In this document: positions 27,101 to 36,390 of the stretch, in pieces
Layout of the letters: each line of letters starts with the position of its first letter
How positions within the stretch are numbered: the first letter of the stretch is position 1
Source: Glandiceps talaboti
Lineage: Eukaryota > Hemichordata > Enteropneusta > Spengelidae
Reading direction: 5' to 3'
Length of the DNA stretch: 64,000 nucleotides
Assembly (NCBI RefSeq): GCF_964340395.1
Contig: NC_135549.1
Span: 22,253,342 to 22,317,341, forward strand
The notes under the pieces: model-generated
What the model was told of the DNA's origin: nothing
Database searches by the model: none
Seen by the model: the letters and a program-made list of their open reading frames with translations, nothing else
Position numbers and translations under genes: made by a program

Positions 27101-28007
27101 TTGTTATATTACTACATCTCAGAATAAATCAGTGTAAATTTGTATCTGATGAACAAAATTTAACCCGGATATTAACAACAAAACAGTACTAACACAAAAC
27201 ATGTGCATGATCAAGTACCTGTTTATGCCAACGGTTAACTTTCTTGTTAGATTACATGCATGTCATTACAAAGGTAGTGACATAATCAATGTCGAATTTG
27301 TAGGGTTTCCATCCAAAATTTTGTTCATAATATCTTATCAATGAACAATATTGGATTTCAATGCACAACAAAACTTTGGTACTGTTGTGGTGAACAGTTA
27401 GACAGGTAATAATAAATCAAGTTTTCAAATCAAGAAAACTATTTTGTTTATCTTTCTACAGCTTTCAGTGTGAATCCAAATTAATCAACGAAATAAAAAT
27501 AATTCAAACCAGAAATGTGTCACGAAAAATATCCATATAAGGAGATATGCAATAATATATACGTAGGTGACCATACAACACGCCCATTCACAACACTCCA
27601 AATGTAAATGAACGCCCTCGACTCGACAGACAAAATGTCCACCGACATTTCAAATTAATTAAACTTCTCATATCAATGTGTATTAATGACGTGGAATAAC
27701 TGTACAGAACTGTTTGAAACCCAATGTTTGGTTACAACGGAAAAGTTTCGCTTTAGGCGTTGTGCGAAACTTAAATAACCAGGCCAGTAAAAAAAACTTC
27801 CTGACAAATATCATCGTTGGGCAGTGTACATCCAACACTGACTGAACAGGAAGTGTAATCGCATAACCGTGGATATTTAAAACCAGCTATATCATTTCTA
27901 TCGCATGATTTTGATGGGTTCACAGTAACCATTTGATTCGATAAATTAGAAAATAGTTCAAGAATGTAGTGGAATTGTACCTTTTCGCTATCAGAAATCT
28001 CCTCCAT
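14570..28007 (-). CDS. CAPZA: F-actin-capping protein subunit alpha, whole gene (8 coding exons)
   Basis: CapZ alpha pairs with CapZ beta to cap actin filament barbed ends in the cytoplasm. Coding exons on the minus strand: 28007-27981, 22174-22111, 21579-21528, 20921-20858, 18639-18427, 16816-16737, 15296-15140, 14782-14570. They total 870 nt, giving 289 aa plus stop; vertebrate CAPZA1/2 are 286 aa. All junctions are GT-AG and all phases agree. Hallmarks seen include [13 protein letters not shown] (residues 19-31), FLDPR and [12 protein letters not shown] in exon 5, HQFQP in exon 6, VHYYEDGNV in exon 7 and FKALRRQLP with TRTKIDW in exon 8. The last two blocks match the family signatures as I remember them. 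The start is the ATG at 28007, which has a strong context (caccATGG); no other in-frame ATG precedes it in this exon. It is head to head with PEX26, and intron 4 carries a large minisatellite. The identification is near certain; which paralogue it is was not resolved. Confidence 0.97.
15140..15296 (-). CDS. CAPZA: CAPZA coding exon 7
   Basis: A 157-nt exon, residues 167-219, beginning NGRWRSQW and containing the [13 protein letters not shown] signature. The acceptor is GTTAATAG and the donor is TTTTCT|GTAAGT. Confidence 0.96.
16737..16816 (-). CDS. CAPZA: CAPZA coding exon 6
   Basis: Encodes [20 protein letters not shown] then FQPHNF, residues 141-166. It ends inside the tryptophan codon at CTTCTG|GTAATG, and that codon is completed by the first base of exon 7. 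The acceptor is TTCGACAG. Confidence 0.94.
16990..17090. repeat. GA/CA compound microsatellite
   Basis: GGGA, GAGA and ACAC runs in CAPZA intron 5. A second related block at 17,090-17,215 repeats the unit CACACAGAATGACAGACAG. Frames through it are low complexity and not genes. Confidence 0.9.
17090..17215 (+). repeat. Tandem duplication of a CACA/GACAGACAGG block
   Basis: Two units of roughly 75-80 bp, each with CA repeats, AGAATGACA, GACAGACAGGAAT and AGGATAGAGG, followed by a T run and CCATG. Probably a slippage product of the adjacent microsatellite. Confidence 0.8.
18427..18639 (-). CDS. CAPZA: CAPZA coding exon 5
   Basis: A 213-nt exon of 71 codons, residues 70-140, from [18 protein letters not shown] to FKHGVST. 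The acceptor is AATTTCAG and the donor is ACA|GTAAGT, both in phase 0. The [12 protein letters not shown] block is almost identical to vertebrate CapZ alpha. Confidence 0.96.
18940..20838 (+). repeat. Minisatellite, 55-bp unit, about 34 copies (CAPZA intron 4)
   Basis: The unit contains ACAACTCTGTATTGGGTTTA followed by CAACACAGG, TTTGTAGTGTTTGAAGTG and TTCATATT. Variants include TATCAAG or TATTAGG in place of TATTGGG, TAGTATTT for TAGTGTTT, and a 53-bp form lacking two bases (ACTCTATTGGG). The array is continuous, without spacers, and stops about 20 bp from the splice donor of CAPZA exon 4. Confidence 0.97.
20858..20921 (-). CDS. CAPZA: CAPZA coding exon 4
   Basis: Encodes [20 protein letters not shown] then Q, residues 49-69, after a split serine codon. 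The acceptor is GTTACAG and the donor is GACCAG|GTAAGG. The 55-bp minisatellite of intron 4 begins only about 20 bp beyond this donor, which is unusual crowding. Confidence 0.93.
21147..21196. repeat. TTTA run and poly-G tract
   Basis: A (TTTA)n microsatellite followed by a T run and about 14 Gs, in CAPZA intron 3. Confidence 0.9.
21528..21579 (-). CDS. CAPZA: CAPZA coding exon 3
   Basis: A 52-nt exon encoding [17 protein letters not shown], residues 31-47, with split codons at both ends. The acceptor is CTTTCAG and the donor is TCCAG|GTAAGT. The sequence matches the conserved LLNNDNLLREGA segment of the family. Confidence 0.95.
21646..21747. mobile_element. Palindromic MITE family A, copy 3 (CAPZA intron 2)
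   Basis: 102 bp, starting TAATCTGTAAGATATG and ending TACCTTACAGACCA. It is flanked by a perfect 9-bp duplication ATTCCAATA (21637-21645 and 21748-21756). The interior includes GACCGATGTGTGAGGGCGCC. Confidence 0.87.
22111..22174 (-). CDS. CAPZA: CAPZA coding exon 2
   Basis: Encodes [21 protein letters not shown] plus one base, residues 10-30. The acceptor is TTACAG and the donor is [22 protein letters not shown] is among the most conserved blocks of the alpha subunit. Intron 1 upstream is about 5.8 kb. Confidence 0.95.
22758..22945. repeat. Dispersed repeat, copy 1
   Basis: Shares blocks such as GAATATTACTGCCTAGGCAC, GTTCTATTTTGACCATCTAG and CCATGTACTTCACATACAT (near-match) with the reverse complement of about 33,345-33,535. 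The extent beyond these limits was not resolved. Confidence 0.7.
26692..26771. mobile_element. MITE family B, copy 2 (shortened)
   Basis: About 80 bp from CATTCTCACAAGCCAGAG to CGTGGTTTGCGAAGAT. It is flanked by the direct repeat CTTTCAGCA on both sides, a 9-bp target duplication. The centre is shorter than in the other copies. Confidence 0.75.
27981..28007 (-). CDS. CAPZA: CAPZA coding exon 1
   Basis: Nine codons, MEEISDSEK, ending at a GAAAAG|GTACAA donor in phase 0. This corresponds to the variable N-terminus of the family, which in vertebrates is a few residues longer before the SDEEKV-like motif. A longer reading from a GTG further upstream is possible only with a non-AUG start and is not needed. 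Confidence 0.92.
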
Positions 28008-28454
28008 GGTGCTGTCTGTGCGTCCGCCCTTCACGCCTTGATCTTCGTGGAATTGTGGGTAATCTCTGACAAATGCTTTAAAATATATTTAGATTGCAAG
28101 TTTCAATTATTTCAGAAATATTGATTTTGATACAATGTTGGAACTGTAAGTGACCCAAAAGTAATCTTTAATATTCCTTTTAAAAACTTCAAATGGAAAA
28201 AAAATACATTACAATAGTCCAAAGAAAGCGGCCATACAAGAATTTCGAACTTAGTTGGCTAGTCAACAGGAAGTGAAACATATGATCAGTATTTCACACT
28301 CAGAATTACTCGGATACAACACACATCGCACGGCGGTGCATACTATTATCTGCAGCACAGATTCCTGTTTCCGTTGTCATACAAATGACTCAAGTCTTCA
28401 AGCAGATAACGGCGACTGTGATAACTACAGTCCCACAAGTTAGATAGCTCAGCC
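28008..28454. promoter_or_regulatory. Probable bidirectional promoter between CAPZA and PEX26
   Basis: The two start codons lie 447 bp apart and diverge. No TATA box is obvious at the expected distance on either side. A few CpGs occur near each start. The head-to-head layout, with no other promoter candidate nearby, implies shared control; that is inference from the layout. Confidence 0.55.
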
Positions 28455-28636
28455 ATGTCTAATGAACTCGAAGTTGAGTGCTTTCAGGAGTTCCGAGGGG
28501 TGGTGGAAAAGGGCAATACTCAGCTCATGTTCAGACACTTTTCGCAGGTGCTGCAACACTGTACTGATGTGATAACGAAAGCTAAACAATATCAGAAACT
28601 TGCTGAACGTGACAGAGGAGGGTCAGAGAATTTATT
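28455..28636 (+). CDS. PEX26: PEX26 coding exon 1
   Basis: 60 codons plus two bases, from the ATG at 28455 (context cagccATGT) to a TTATT|GTAAGA donor. It encodes the N-terminal helical region (MSNELEVECFQEFRG...), the part that binds PEX6 in known homologues. Confidence 0.88.
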
Positions 28637-29071
28637 GTAAGAGTTAAGACTATGTTCTTCACCTTTTAGTGGATTGAAAGCGAAGTGGTAATAGTGTAGA
28701 GGAGGAGAATTTGAGGAGGGCGTCGGGGGGGGGGGGGCATAGTTATCATAATTTGTTCTTCTTCTTTAATACGGCTAAGTCAAGTGATTTTAGTTTTACC
28801 CGTAATAGTTATTTATGTCAATTTATTTCAACTCTTTCAGCCATGGTCGTGGCTATCTGAGTCGACATACTGACTTGACTACATTTTCAAGCCAAGACTT
28901 CAGGCTAAACAAACCCCTGCAGGATGATAATTAAATTATTGATAAAAAAGTAAATTATTATAAAGTAATGCAGTTATGAACATACTTAAAGAGAAGCCGC
29001 TCTACAGTGTAAAAGCCAAAACAAAAATTGCAAGGAATAGGAACTCTAACGAATTGTCAAATGAGAGAATG

Positions 29072-29105
<34 letters not shown>

Positions 29106-32100
29106 TGATAAACAACATGAACCAGATGCTGAAAGTCTAACAGTAGCTCATATTCTTGGCAGCTTTATCACAGTAGTATATTTGGGAAGTCAGAAAGTGT
29201 ACTCTCCATCTGTGTTCTCTGTTACTTAACCTGTTCTGTTTAAAGAAGAGGATGATCTCATCAAAATCAATTAATTAATCCCATGATAGATCCTAATCTA
29301 AAGATTGCCGAGATCATCCTTGTCAGCATTGTCATAATAAACCACAGCCTCTTTTATGCTAAGAACCACCAAGTGTCTGTTAAACATGACTAAATTTAAT
29401 TATGCAAAATTGCAAACTTCATAGCCAATTACTGGGGTGAAAGTTTCATAGCCATTAAAATAATCATACACATATACGCCCCTATTACTTTATTATGTCC
29501 TATCTTAAATCATCTATCATTTCTAACTAATCTCTTTGAAGTTATCACTATTATCATTGATTATATCTTTTCAAATTTGCTAAAATCTGTGCCAAAAAAA
29601 TATTGTACTTTAGATTTTATCTTTTATCTGTCAAGTCTTTGAATATGAAAAAGATAGCCACTAGTTGTTTACAAAATTATTTGGTAAATTATCCCATTTG
29701 AAAAGTGAATATGCCATGACATTCCAACAATGCAGGATTCAGCTATGTGGCCAACTTTTCTATAACTATTGGGTTTTCAAAGTTTAGGTAACTGTTCAGT
29801 ACTATGGAACCTGAGGCGCAAGTGCAAGCATGCCAGGCTTCCCTTGGTATTTGCAGGGTTCTATACAGCCATACTTTCATGAACATATTGCCAGTGAATG
29901 TGCAGCAAGAAAACACTGCAAGCACAAGTACAAATACCCCTGAGTACACACACTTGAACTCGCATGGAATGGGGGTTCTGTTACTATTAAATATGTTTAT
30001 CCAAAACAACACAGTTTGGTAAAAATGGCACTGTGCAATTTGGATATTATGTACATGCAAGTATGCAATAATGTTTTCCAGTATTGCACCACAGTGCAAA
30101 TACCACTTGTATGTGTGCACAATGGTGCATGTGTAATAAACAACAGATTGGAAAGCAATTGTGCTGGTACCTTCAATATCCATTTCCCATCATTTTCTTT
30201 TGCTTCCTGAGTATTTTATTTCTGAAATAGATGGGATCAAATCTGATCATCTTGTTAGACCAGAAATGTGTTGTAAAGAAAAGTTGTATATGATAATGGT
30301 TTTTTCTCCTTTGGTAGGCCATATTTGTCAGACTTGGTGGAATCTCTCTGTATCCTGATTGTGCAGGCCTATGGTGAAACTAGTCAGCACCAACAAGTAC
30401 TACCTTTTCTGAAAGAATGTTATCATGGTATTAGACATCTGCCTGCAAAACTAATACAAATATGGTAAGGTTGTACAAAGGTTAATTGTAGATAAAGGCT
30501 AGTGTGAGTAATGTAAAACGAGACAGAATAGTGGTATATCTATGATTGTAATAGTAACATTGGTATGGTTCACAGACAACATTGAATACAGTTTGTATAT
30601 TTGTGTTACTTTTACATACTAGTACACTCTGATAGACTGGCATTTTATTTCTTGGTACAATTTCTGTATGCCACAAGAGAATTTGTATTCACTACATGCT
30701 CTCGTACCATCTAACAACCATCACTGTGATCTTAAGACAAATGAATTCAAAGCACACACACATAGTAAATTAGTTATATTCAGTAAATACACTGTAAAAA
30801 TATGTCGTCAGGGCATCCTTCTCATCTCTCCTGAGAAGAGCACCCAAAATGGCTGATCTTTCAGTTAAATCTAACAGAGAGAGTATCATGAAACACGGTA
30901 TACCTTATTCCTGGAGAATTTCTACCGAACTGTCCTTAGTCTAGTTTCCTATACGTGTTATGATTACACGATCATCTGCAGAGAGGATAGTGATCGCACA
31001 GAATGTCGACAAGTATAGGAACTAGACTAAACCAACCTAGACTGGAGCCATAGAAGTGAATGACTTTTTCCTTGATTGTACAGACATCTTTTGTTGACAT
31101 GTATTTTTTAAAAGTGATCAACATTTTTTGAAGCTCACCATGACTCTTTGCAATTGACCTACAGAGAGTTAGGGTTTGAAAACACAATACTGTGCTTGCC
31201 TATTCATATGGTTGCTGTCCATTTACTGACATTACTAACCATGCATCGAGGATGTTGAGAATGATTTATCAAGCCCCCCACAATAACAAATCTTTCAGTC
31301 AAGCACAAAAGTATAAAACTTTACCTTTTATATGACAGCTTGCACGAGGGAACATTCATATCCAGTGCCTGTTTCCATAGGAAAGAAATGTCTTTCCACA
31401 TCGAAGTTGTTGAATTCTTGTCAACTTTTAGGACTCCATTATATCTTAGTGCCTCCAATTATGTTTCATGATTTAAATTTTGCTAAAAGTATCCATCTTT
31501 TTACGTCCAAAGATGAGGAAACAATATTTCTCCCGAAAATTACCTTTTTTTTTTTGAGGTAAAGAGAAAAACGATCCCTTATTATGCCAACAATTGGCAG
31601 TAGATGAACAAGACTAGAGACTCTAGTCAAAAGCTCTAGGAATGGTAATGCTTTCATATTTTGCTGTATTTCGCTGGAGTCTAAAAAAGTTCTTTACAAA
31701 TTTATTGCATTTTAATGTGAGCACAGTACTTTTCATTTTACTTTTCTTAAATGTCCTTTAAACTCTTCTTTCATAACAGTATTCTTCTCTATGGGAAGTT
31801 TGAAGATTTTGAGACAGCAGAACCAGTATTTCGGGAATGGAAGAAATTTCCACCCAACCAACGTTTGCCGGCATATCCTGGAATATTAGAAGTGTACATT
31901 CTCAACATCCTACTCCCACAGATGAAATGTAGTGAAGCCATACGTCTCGCAGACAGCGACACGGTCGTCAACATCGACAGGAAAATTGCAATCATCAAAT
32001 TTGTTAAGAAATTTGAAAATGCTGTGGCCCAGGAGAAAACTACGGAGCAGGATGGAGCTGGGAAAGATCAACAAAATGAGGGAAAAGGTAACAAAATACT

Positions 32101-34686
32101 TGATTCAACTGAAGTAAAAATTACAATTTTTATAATGACAAAATATTTTCTCTGTAAGTATTGATAGTGGAAGAAGACAAGTAAGGAATAAAACTATTTT
32201 AGTTTATTTGTCTGTCAGATTATCATTATAACATTCTAGTATTAACATGAAATGAAATCAAATAAGAAAGCAATTCTTTATTCCATGTTGTTTTAAGGTG
32301 ATAAGTAGGTAAAATCTACCTGTGTTCCCCAGGTACTTCATAGGGCTCAAATTTACATTCTCGCAAACCAGAGCTGTTATTTCTTCTGCAACGCTGCAAA
32401 ATAACAAGTGCCTAACCGGTGCCCATTGGCATTTTAGATGGTGCTGTAAAAGAGGCTGTGGTTTATGACGATGCAAATTTAACTTCTATGCTTTGTAATC
32501 AGATTTTAGCCAAGTGATTTGTTTCAGCTACAGTTTTCTAATAATTTCCTTTGGTCTAAAAGACTACCACATCATATATTTGATAGTCTAGTTATAATGT
32601 TTAGGAGTCCATGTCTTGGACTACTGCTAATTTGGTAGTCTAGATACAATGTTTAGTAGTCTATGTGTCCTGGACAACTGCTAATTTGGTTGTCTAGATA
32701 CAATGTTTAGTAGTCTATATACCCTTTACTACTGCTAATTTGATAGTTTAGATACAATGTTTGGTAGTCTATGTACCTTGGACTACTGCTAATTTGGTAG
32801 TCTAGATACAGTGTTTAATAGTCTATGTGCCATGGACTATTGCTAATTTGGTAGTCACAGTAACATACAATGTTTAATAGTCTATATACCCTTTACTACT
32901 GCTAATTTGGGAGTCTCGATACAATGTTTAGAAGTCCTGCTAATTTGGAGCTTGGTTTTACCTATCGAAATCCTTGCCAAATTGATGATACACGGTATGG
33001 GAATATATGCAAGCGTTACCAGATTCCTTTTGTACTTGGGTTCTCAGATCTTAGCAAAAGCACTCAGTAACTGTAGGTGTGATAAAATCATATTCTAAGA
33101 CAGACTGACTACAAAAATGCCTAATTTCCTATACTTGTGTGTTCTCATTGGGATATCAATAGCAAGCAAACAATGCGTAAATCTGGTATATCGCGCCTTT
33201 CTAAATGTGGTGATATACTAGTAAGTTTGATGTAGTTCACTCCAAGATTATGCTCCACTTTATTCAACCATACTTCCAAGTTTCCAGTGTACTTCATACA
33301 AGTCTGTGTTGTTTTGTACATATGATATGTGTGTCATTAATTCTAAGTATTTGCAATAGCATTTTACCTCGTGCTAGATGGTCAAAATAGAACAATAAAA
33401 GTCGACTTATTCTCATACTCGCCTATAGTAATGCATGTGAAGTGCATGGAGTGGAAGTTATGGTGTCGCTATTTTTTATGATGTGCCTAGGCAGTAATAT
33501 TCTATTTCAGATACTGAGAATTGGATCTGCTCTGATAGTGTTTTGATTAACATCTGAATTTCCCATAAATTAACATTATCTTTGAGTTGATTAGTTACTG
33601 TGTACATTTTTTACATGCCATGTACTTGTTCTATGGTAACTTACTTGATGGACCCTAAAGGCTTCTATTCAGGAACATGATATACCATACCTGTATACTT
33701 ACAATCTTTGTTGCATAACAATATACCATAGAAAACATGGTAAAACATACAAAAAATAACATACAGAAATAAAGTGAATACAATACAATCCTTTACCCAA
33801 CTGTTGGAGGACTGTTTTCATCAACAAGAAAATTTTTGCCAAAGGGAAGTTTATCATCAGAGGTCAAAATATGCAAAAATTTATTTTTGTCATTTAAGGA
33901 ATGAAAAATTTGAATTGTTTAAAGACAAAGAAGTAGAAAAAAAAACATTAACAAAAATACTGCTATTGTAACAGCAAATCTAAATATTGTTAACTGTTAC
34001 AGGTGTGGTCTTTCCCAAAGGATTCAATGCCAGTATACAGAAGTTAGGCCAACATCTTTTCAGCTCTATTCCATTTGCAAATTTCACATTCATCAAAAGA
34101 CTGGCAGTAGTTGCAGTTTTCCTGTATCTCATCTTGTTTAAGACAAACTTAGGTGAGTAATCATGTCTAGGAGATAAGAAAAGTCATGTTCTAATGTTTT
34201 AGTAATTTACCAGTATATCAAATGTTTGGAAAGCAATCTTACTGCGTGAATGTGTATTAGCAGCATATTTGTTTTCATCTCATCTTCATCTGTGTGAAGC
34301 TTACAAGGAATTTGAAGTTTCAAGGAAGATTTTTTTTGTCCCCAGTGATGGAAAGAAATGTGAAGTTTTCGTAGCTATGTTTTTTATCTTAGCTGGAAAC
34401 TTTACAATAACTTTTAATTTAGTGAGTGAGTGAGTGAGTGAGTGAGTGAGTGCAGATGTCATAAAGCTGAGAAAGACCACAATGTACACACATCAATGGA
34501 CTTCTTATTTTCAACACACTATATTTGATTAATAGTAACTATGTCTCTTGTACAATTTCTCTCTCATTAGATACCGTGTCTGGACTTGCATATGCATCCC
34601 AGCTTTGGCGTGGTATTGTACGCATCTGGAAATCCATGTTTGCTCCATACCATGTTGCCAGTACCTCTCAGCAGTTCGGACATTAA
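28455..34686 (+). CDS. PEX26: Peroxisome assembly protein 26 (PEX26), whole gene (5 coding exons)
   Basis: PEX26 is a tail-anchored peroxisomal membrane protein that docks the PEX1-PEX6 AAA ATPase, which extracts ubiquitinated PEX5 receptor for recycling. Exons: 28455-28636, 30318-30464, 31780-32087, 34003-34152, 34571-34686. They total 903 nt, giving 300 aa plus stop; human PEX26 is 305 aa. All introns are GT-AG with consistent phases. Recognisable family blocks are ILLYGKFEDFETAEPVFREW and LPAYPGILEVYILNILLPQM followed by CSEAIRLA in exon 3. A charged linker (about residues 192-212) follows. A single membrane segment at about 246-258 (RLAVVAVFLYLILF) is preceded by Lys-Arg and followed by a short lumenal tail, the expected tail-anchor topology. 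The first exon sits 448 bp from the CAPZA start on the opposite strand. Confidence 0.9.
29072..29101. repeat. Poly-T tract
   Basis: About 30 consecutive Ts in PEX26 intron 1. On the opposite strand it is a poly-A, but no retroelement body was recognised beside it. Confidence 0.9.
29302..29360. mobile_element. MITE family B, partial copy
   Basis: Contains ATTGTCATAATAAACCACAGCCTC then TTTTATGC, matching one end of the family in reverse orientation. The other end is not convincingly present. It lies in PEX26 intron 1. Confidence 0.5.
30318..30464 (+). CDS. PEX26: PEX26 coding exon 2
   Basis: Follows the acceptor TTTGGTAG and ends at ATATG|GTAAGG. It encodes PYLSDLVESLCILIVQAYGE and continues to LPAKLIQI, residues 62-109. 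The helical, leucine-rich character suits the PEX26 helical-repeat body. The frame is the only open one and links exons 1 and 3. Confidence 0.88.
31780..32087 (+). CDS. PEX26: PEX26 coding exon 3
   Basis: The largest exon, 308 nt, residues 110-212, with acceptor TCATAACAG and donor GAAAAG|GTAACA. It carries the best family matches (ILLYGKFEDFETAEPVFREW and LPAYPGILEV...LLPQMKCSEA), then a glutamine/glutamate-rich hydrophilic linker. Confidence 0.92.
32356..32474. mobile_element. MITE family B, copy 3
   Basis: About 119 bp from CATTCTCGCAAACCAGAGCT to GGTTTATGACGATG. It is flanked by CAAATTTA on both sides, an 8-bp (possibly 9-bp) target duplication. It lies in PEX26 intron 3. Confidence 0.8.
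32575..32930 (+). repeat. Tandem repeat, 54-bp unit, about six copies (PEX26 intron 3)
   Basis: The unit contains GATACAATGTTTAGTAGTCT, then ACTGCTAATTTGGTAGTCTA. Spacing between successive GATACAATG motifs is 54 bp. The motif TGGACTACTG / TAGTAGTC resembles the inner end of the 13.3-kb element (GGGACTACTGTTTAATTTCG), so the array may have grown from such an element. Confidence 0.85.
33345..33535. repeat. Dispersed repeat, copy 2 (inverted relative to copy 1)
   Basis: Contains CTAGATGGTCAAAATAGAAC and GTGCCTAGGCAGTAATATTC, the reverse complement of blocks at 22.8-22.9 kb. It lies in PEX26 intron 3. Confidence 0.7.
34003..34152 (+). CDS. PEX26: PEX26 coding exon 4 (membrane anchor)
   Basis: 150 nt with acceptor TGTTACAG and donor TTAG|GTGAGT. 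It encodes residues 213-262 including the hydrophobic stretch LAVVAVFLYLILF flanked by KR and K, the peroxisomal tail anchor. Confidence 0.9.
34423..34452. repeat. (GTGA)n microsatellite
   Basis: Seven tandem GTGA units in PEX26 intron 4. Confidence 0.95.
34571..34686 (+). CDS. PEX26: PEX26 coding exon 5 (terminal)
   Basis: Follows the pyrimidine-rich acceptor CTCTCTCATTAG. It encodes 37 residues and a TAA stop. The tail SQLWRGIVRIWKSMFAPYH is amphipathic and basic, and aligns in position with the FRWIRK-like lumenal tail of vertebrate PEX26. Confidence 0.88.
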
Positions 34687-34966
34687 TGTGGTGTGCTTCA
34701 GTAATTTCACCACTTTTAACAATTCTTAATTATTCTCAGGATTATCTTGTAATCAAAACTGAAGAAACATATGGTGCTTAATTTTATAAAAATCCTCAGT
34801 TGAGAAATTTAGTTATCTACATGATGATCATGTATGTCAGGTTCAAGGTGTACATATTTGTTGTGAATTTTGTAAGCTAATTATATCTGTGTTTGTAAGA
34901 ACCAGCTATGAACCCATGAGGAAATCAATTTTACTTACTTAGACATGTCCATTTGGTTGGTAAAAG

Positions 34967-35393
34967 ATAGTAATAATACATTCTTGTATCATGACCAAGG
35001 ATTCTTATTACTTACGAGTAAATTTTTGCCTATTTATGTCAGCAGGCTTTGTCAAACTGCCTGTTTGCTGGTTTTACTGCTGGGCAGTGTAGTGGCGATG
35101 ATATCATCGATTGAAACTCTGCTAATGTCAACAGAGAACGGGACAGGTTATCCAGGCATAGAATCTCTCCACATCAGAAGACAAGGGGGGGGGGGGGGGG
35201 GGGGAATAGCATGAACAGGGACGAGGGGGCATACAATTGCATCATCTTTGTGATCACGTCATTGCCACTACACCGCCTAGCAGTAAAGCCAGTAAATGGA
35301 CAGTTTGACAAAGCCTGCCGACCTGAACGAGCAAAACATTACTTGTAAGTAAGAAGAACCCTTGGTCATGGAACAAGAACATAGTATTACTAT
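34967..35393. repeat. Foldback element downstream of PEX26, arms of about 150 bp
   Basis: The left arm from about 34,967 (ATAGTAATAATACATTCTTG) to about 35,110 pairs with a right arm from about 35,240 to 35,393, which ends GAACATAGTATTACTAT. Paired blocks include CAGGCTTTGTCAAACTG with CAGTTTGACAAAGCCTG. The loop holds a poly-G run of about 18 (35,186-35,203). Arms have several small indels. Confidence 0.85.
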
Positions 35394-36175
35394 TTACTTA
35401 CCATTTCTATTAAACGTTGAACCACAGCTGTTAAAGACCCACTTTGGATTAGGGATTGAAAGATAAGTGTGAAAGTGCATAAAAACAGTTGTCTGGCAGA
35501 CCTATAGAAAAAACATTTATAATTCTGCTGTCATGTGCATTGATTTGCCAGAATACAGACTACTACTGCGCTTGTGGCACTCATGTCATCTCCATGTTGT
35601 GTCTGGTTACCAGTGCGCCCTCTATGCCAATTTAACATGTCACTGACACACACCAATATTTAGTGATGCACCAAACTGAGGTGAATATCCCTTTACTGTT
35701 TGGTGACTAACAAGAAAACTGTTTCTATCATTTTGACCCACAACAAAAAAATTTCATCTGTTGTCAAGAGGGGACTGGACATTGGTGGCAACCCTGTAAA
35801 TGCAACTGTTCGAAAAGTGCAAGTCCTAAAGAGGAAGTTGATAACATGCCTAGTGGATATTTACTACTATGGAAAGCACACTATCAGCAAACTATGACGA
35901 CGCAAAGTAAATTACATTTGGTAGATTATACCAGTGGGTATTAGCAATGTCTTGGTTATGTGCATATAATCAACCTGTACTCAAGGTAGTGTAAACACTG
36001 GATGACAACTCAAATCTCACTGTCAATGACCACCCAATATCAACATGTGGTAATAAATGACTTATGTAAACTTTCATACAAGTTCAATAACATTTCTTAC
36101 CAGTCAGAACTGTCAACTAATCTTTATTTATACTGGATAGTTCTTTAAGTATATAAACACTTGTCTCCCAAGAAG

Positions 36176-36390
36176 TCCAGTGAGGGCCATCCCTCATGGG
36201 TTCAGTGTTAATGCAGGAGGAAACCGGAGTACCCGGGGAAAACCTGCGTTGTTCAGTAGAGTCAAACTGAACGACACTCTTCTTACTTACAGCGTGGTAA
36301 ATTTAATTGAACCCTGAAATGGGGTTTCGAACCCTGACTGCAGTGGTAAGAGGCAAGTGGTTTAACCACTAGGCCACCGACAACTACCGG
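36176..36390 (-). mobile_element. tRNA-derived SINE
   Basis: Read on the minus strand it starts GTCGGTGGCCTAGTGGTTAA, with an A box (TGGCCTAGTGG, 36366-36377) and a B box (GGGTTCGAAACCCC, about 36321-36336), the RNA polymerase III promoter pair of a tRNA gene. The body that follows contains CCCCGGGTACTCCGGTTTCC, which I recall as a conserved central piece of several invertebrate tRNA-SINE families. No intact tRNA cloverleaf is claimed. Confidence 0.8.

Larger units (their letters stand above)
22175..27980 (-). other. CAPZA intron 1
   Basis: 5.8 kb without supported exons. It includes a dispersed repeat at 22,758-22,945 shared with PEX26 intron 3 and one family B MITE. ORFs such as those at 25.1-25.9 kb have no recognisable content. 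Confidence 0.8.

Noticed and set aside
27981-28034. CAPZA start nine codons upstream of the chosen ATG
   Set aside because: The upstream codon is GTG, whereas the ATG at 28007 has a strong initiation context and gives a family-like N-terminus.
36320-36390. Functional tRNA gene
   Set aside because: A and B boxes are present but the acceptor stem does not close and SINE body sequence follows, so it was called a SINE.
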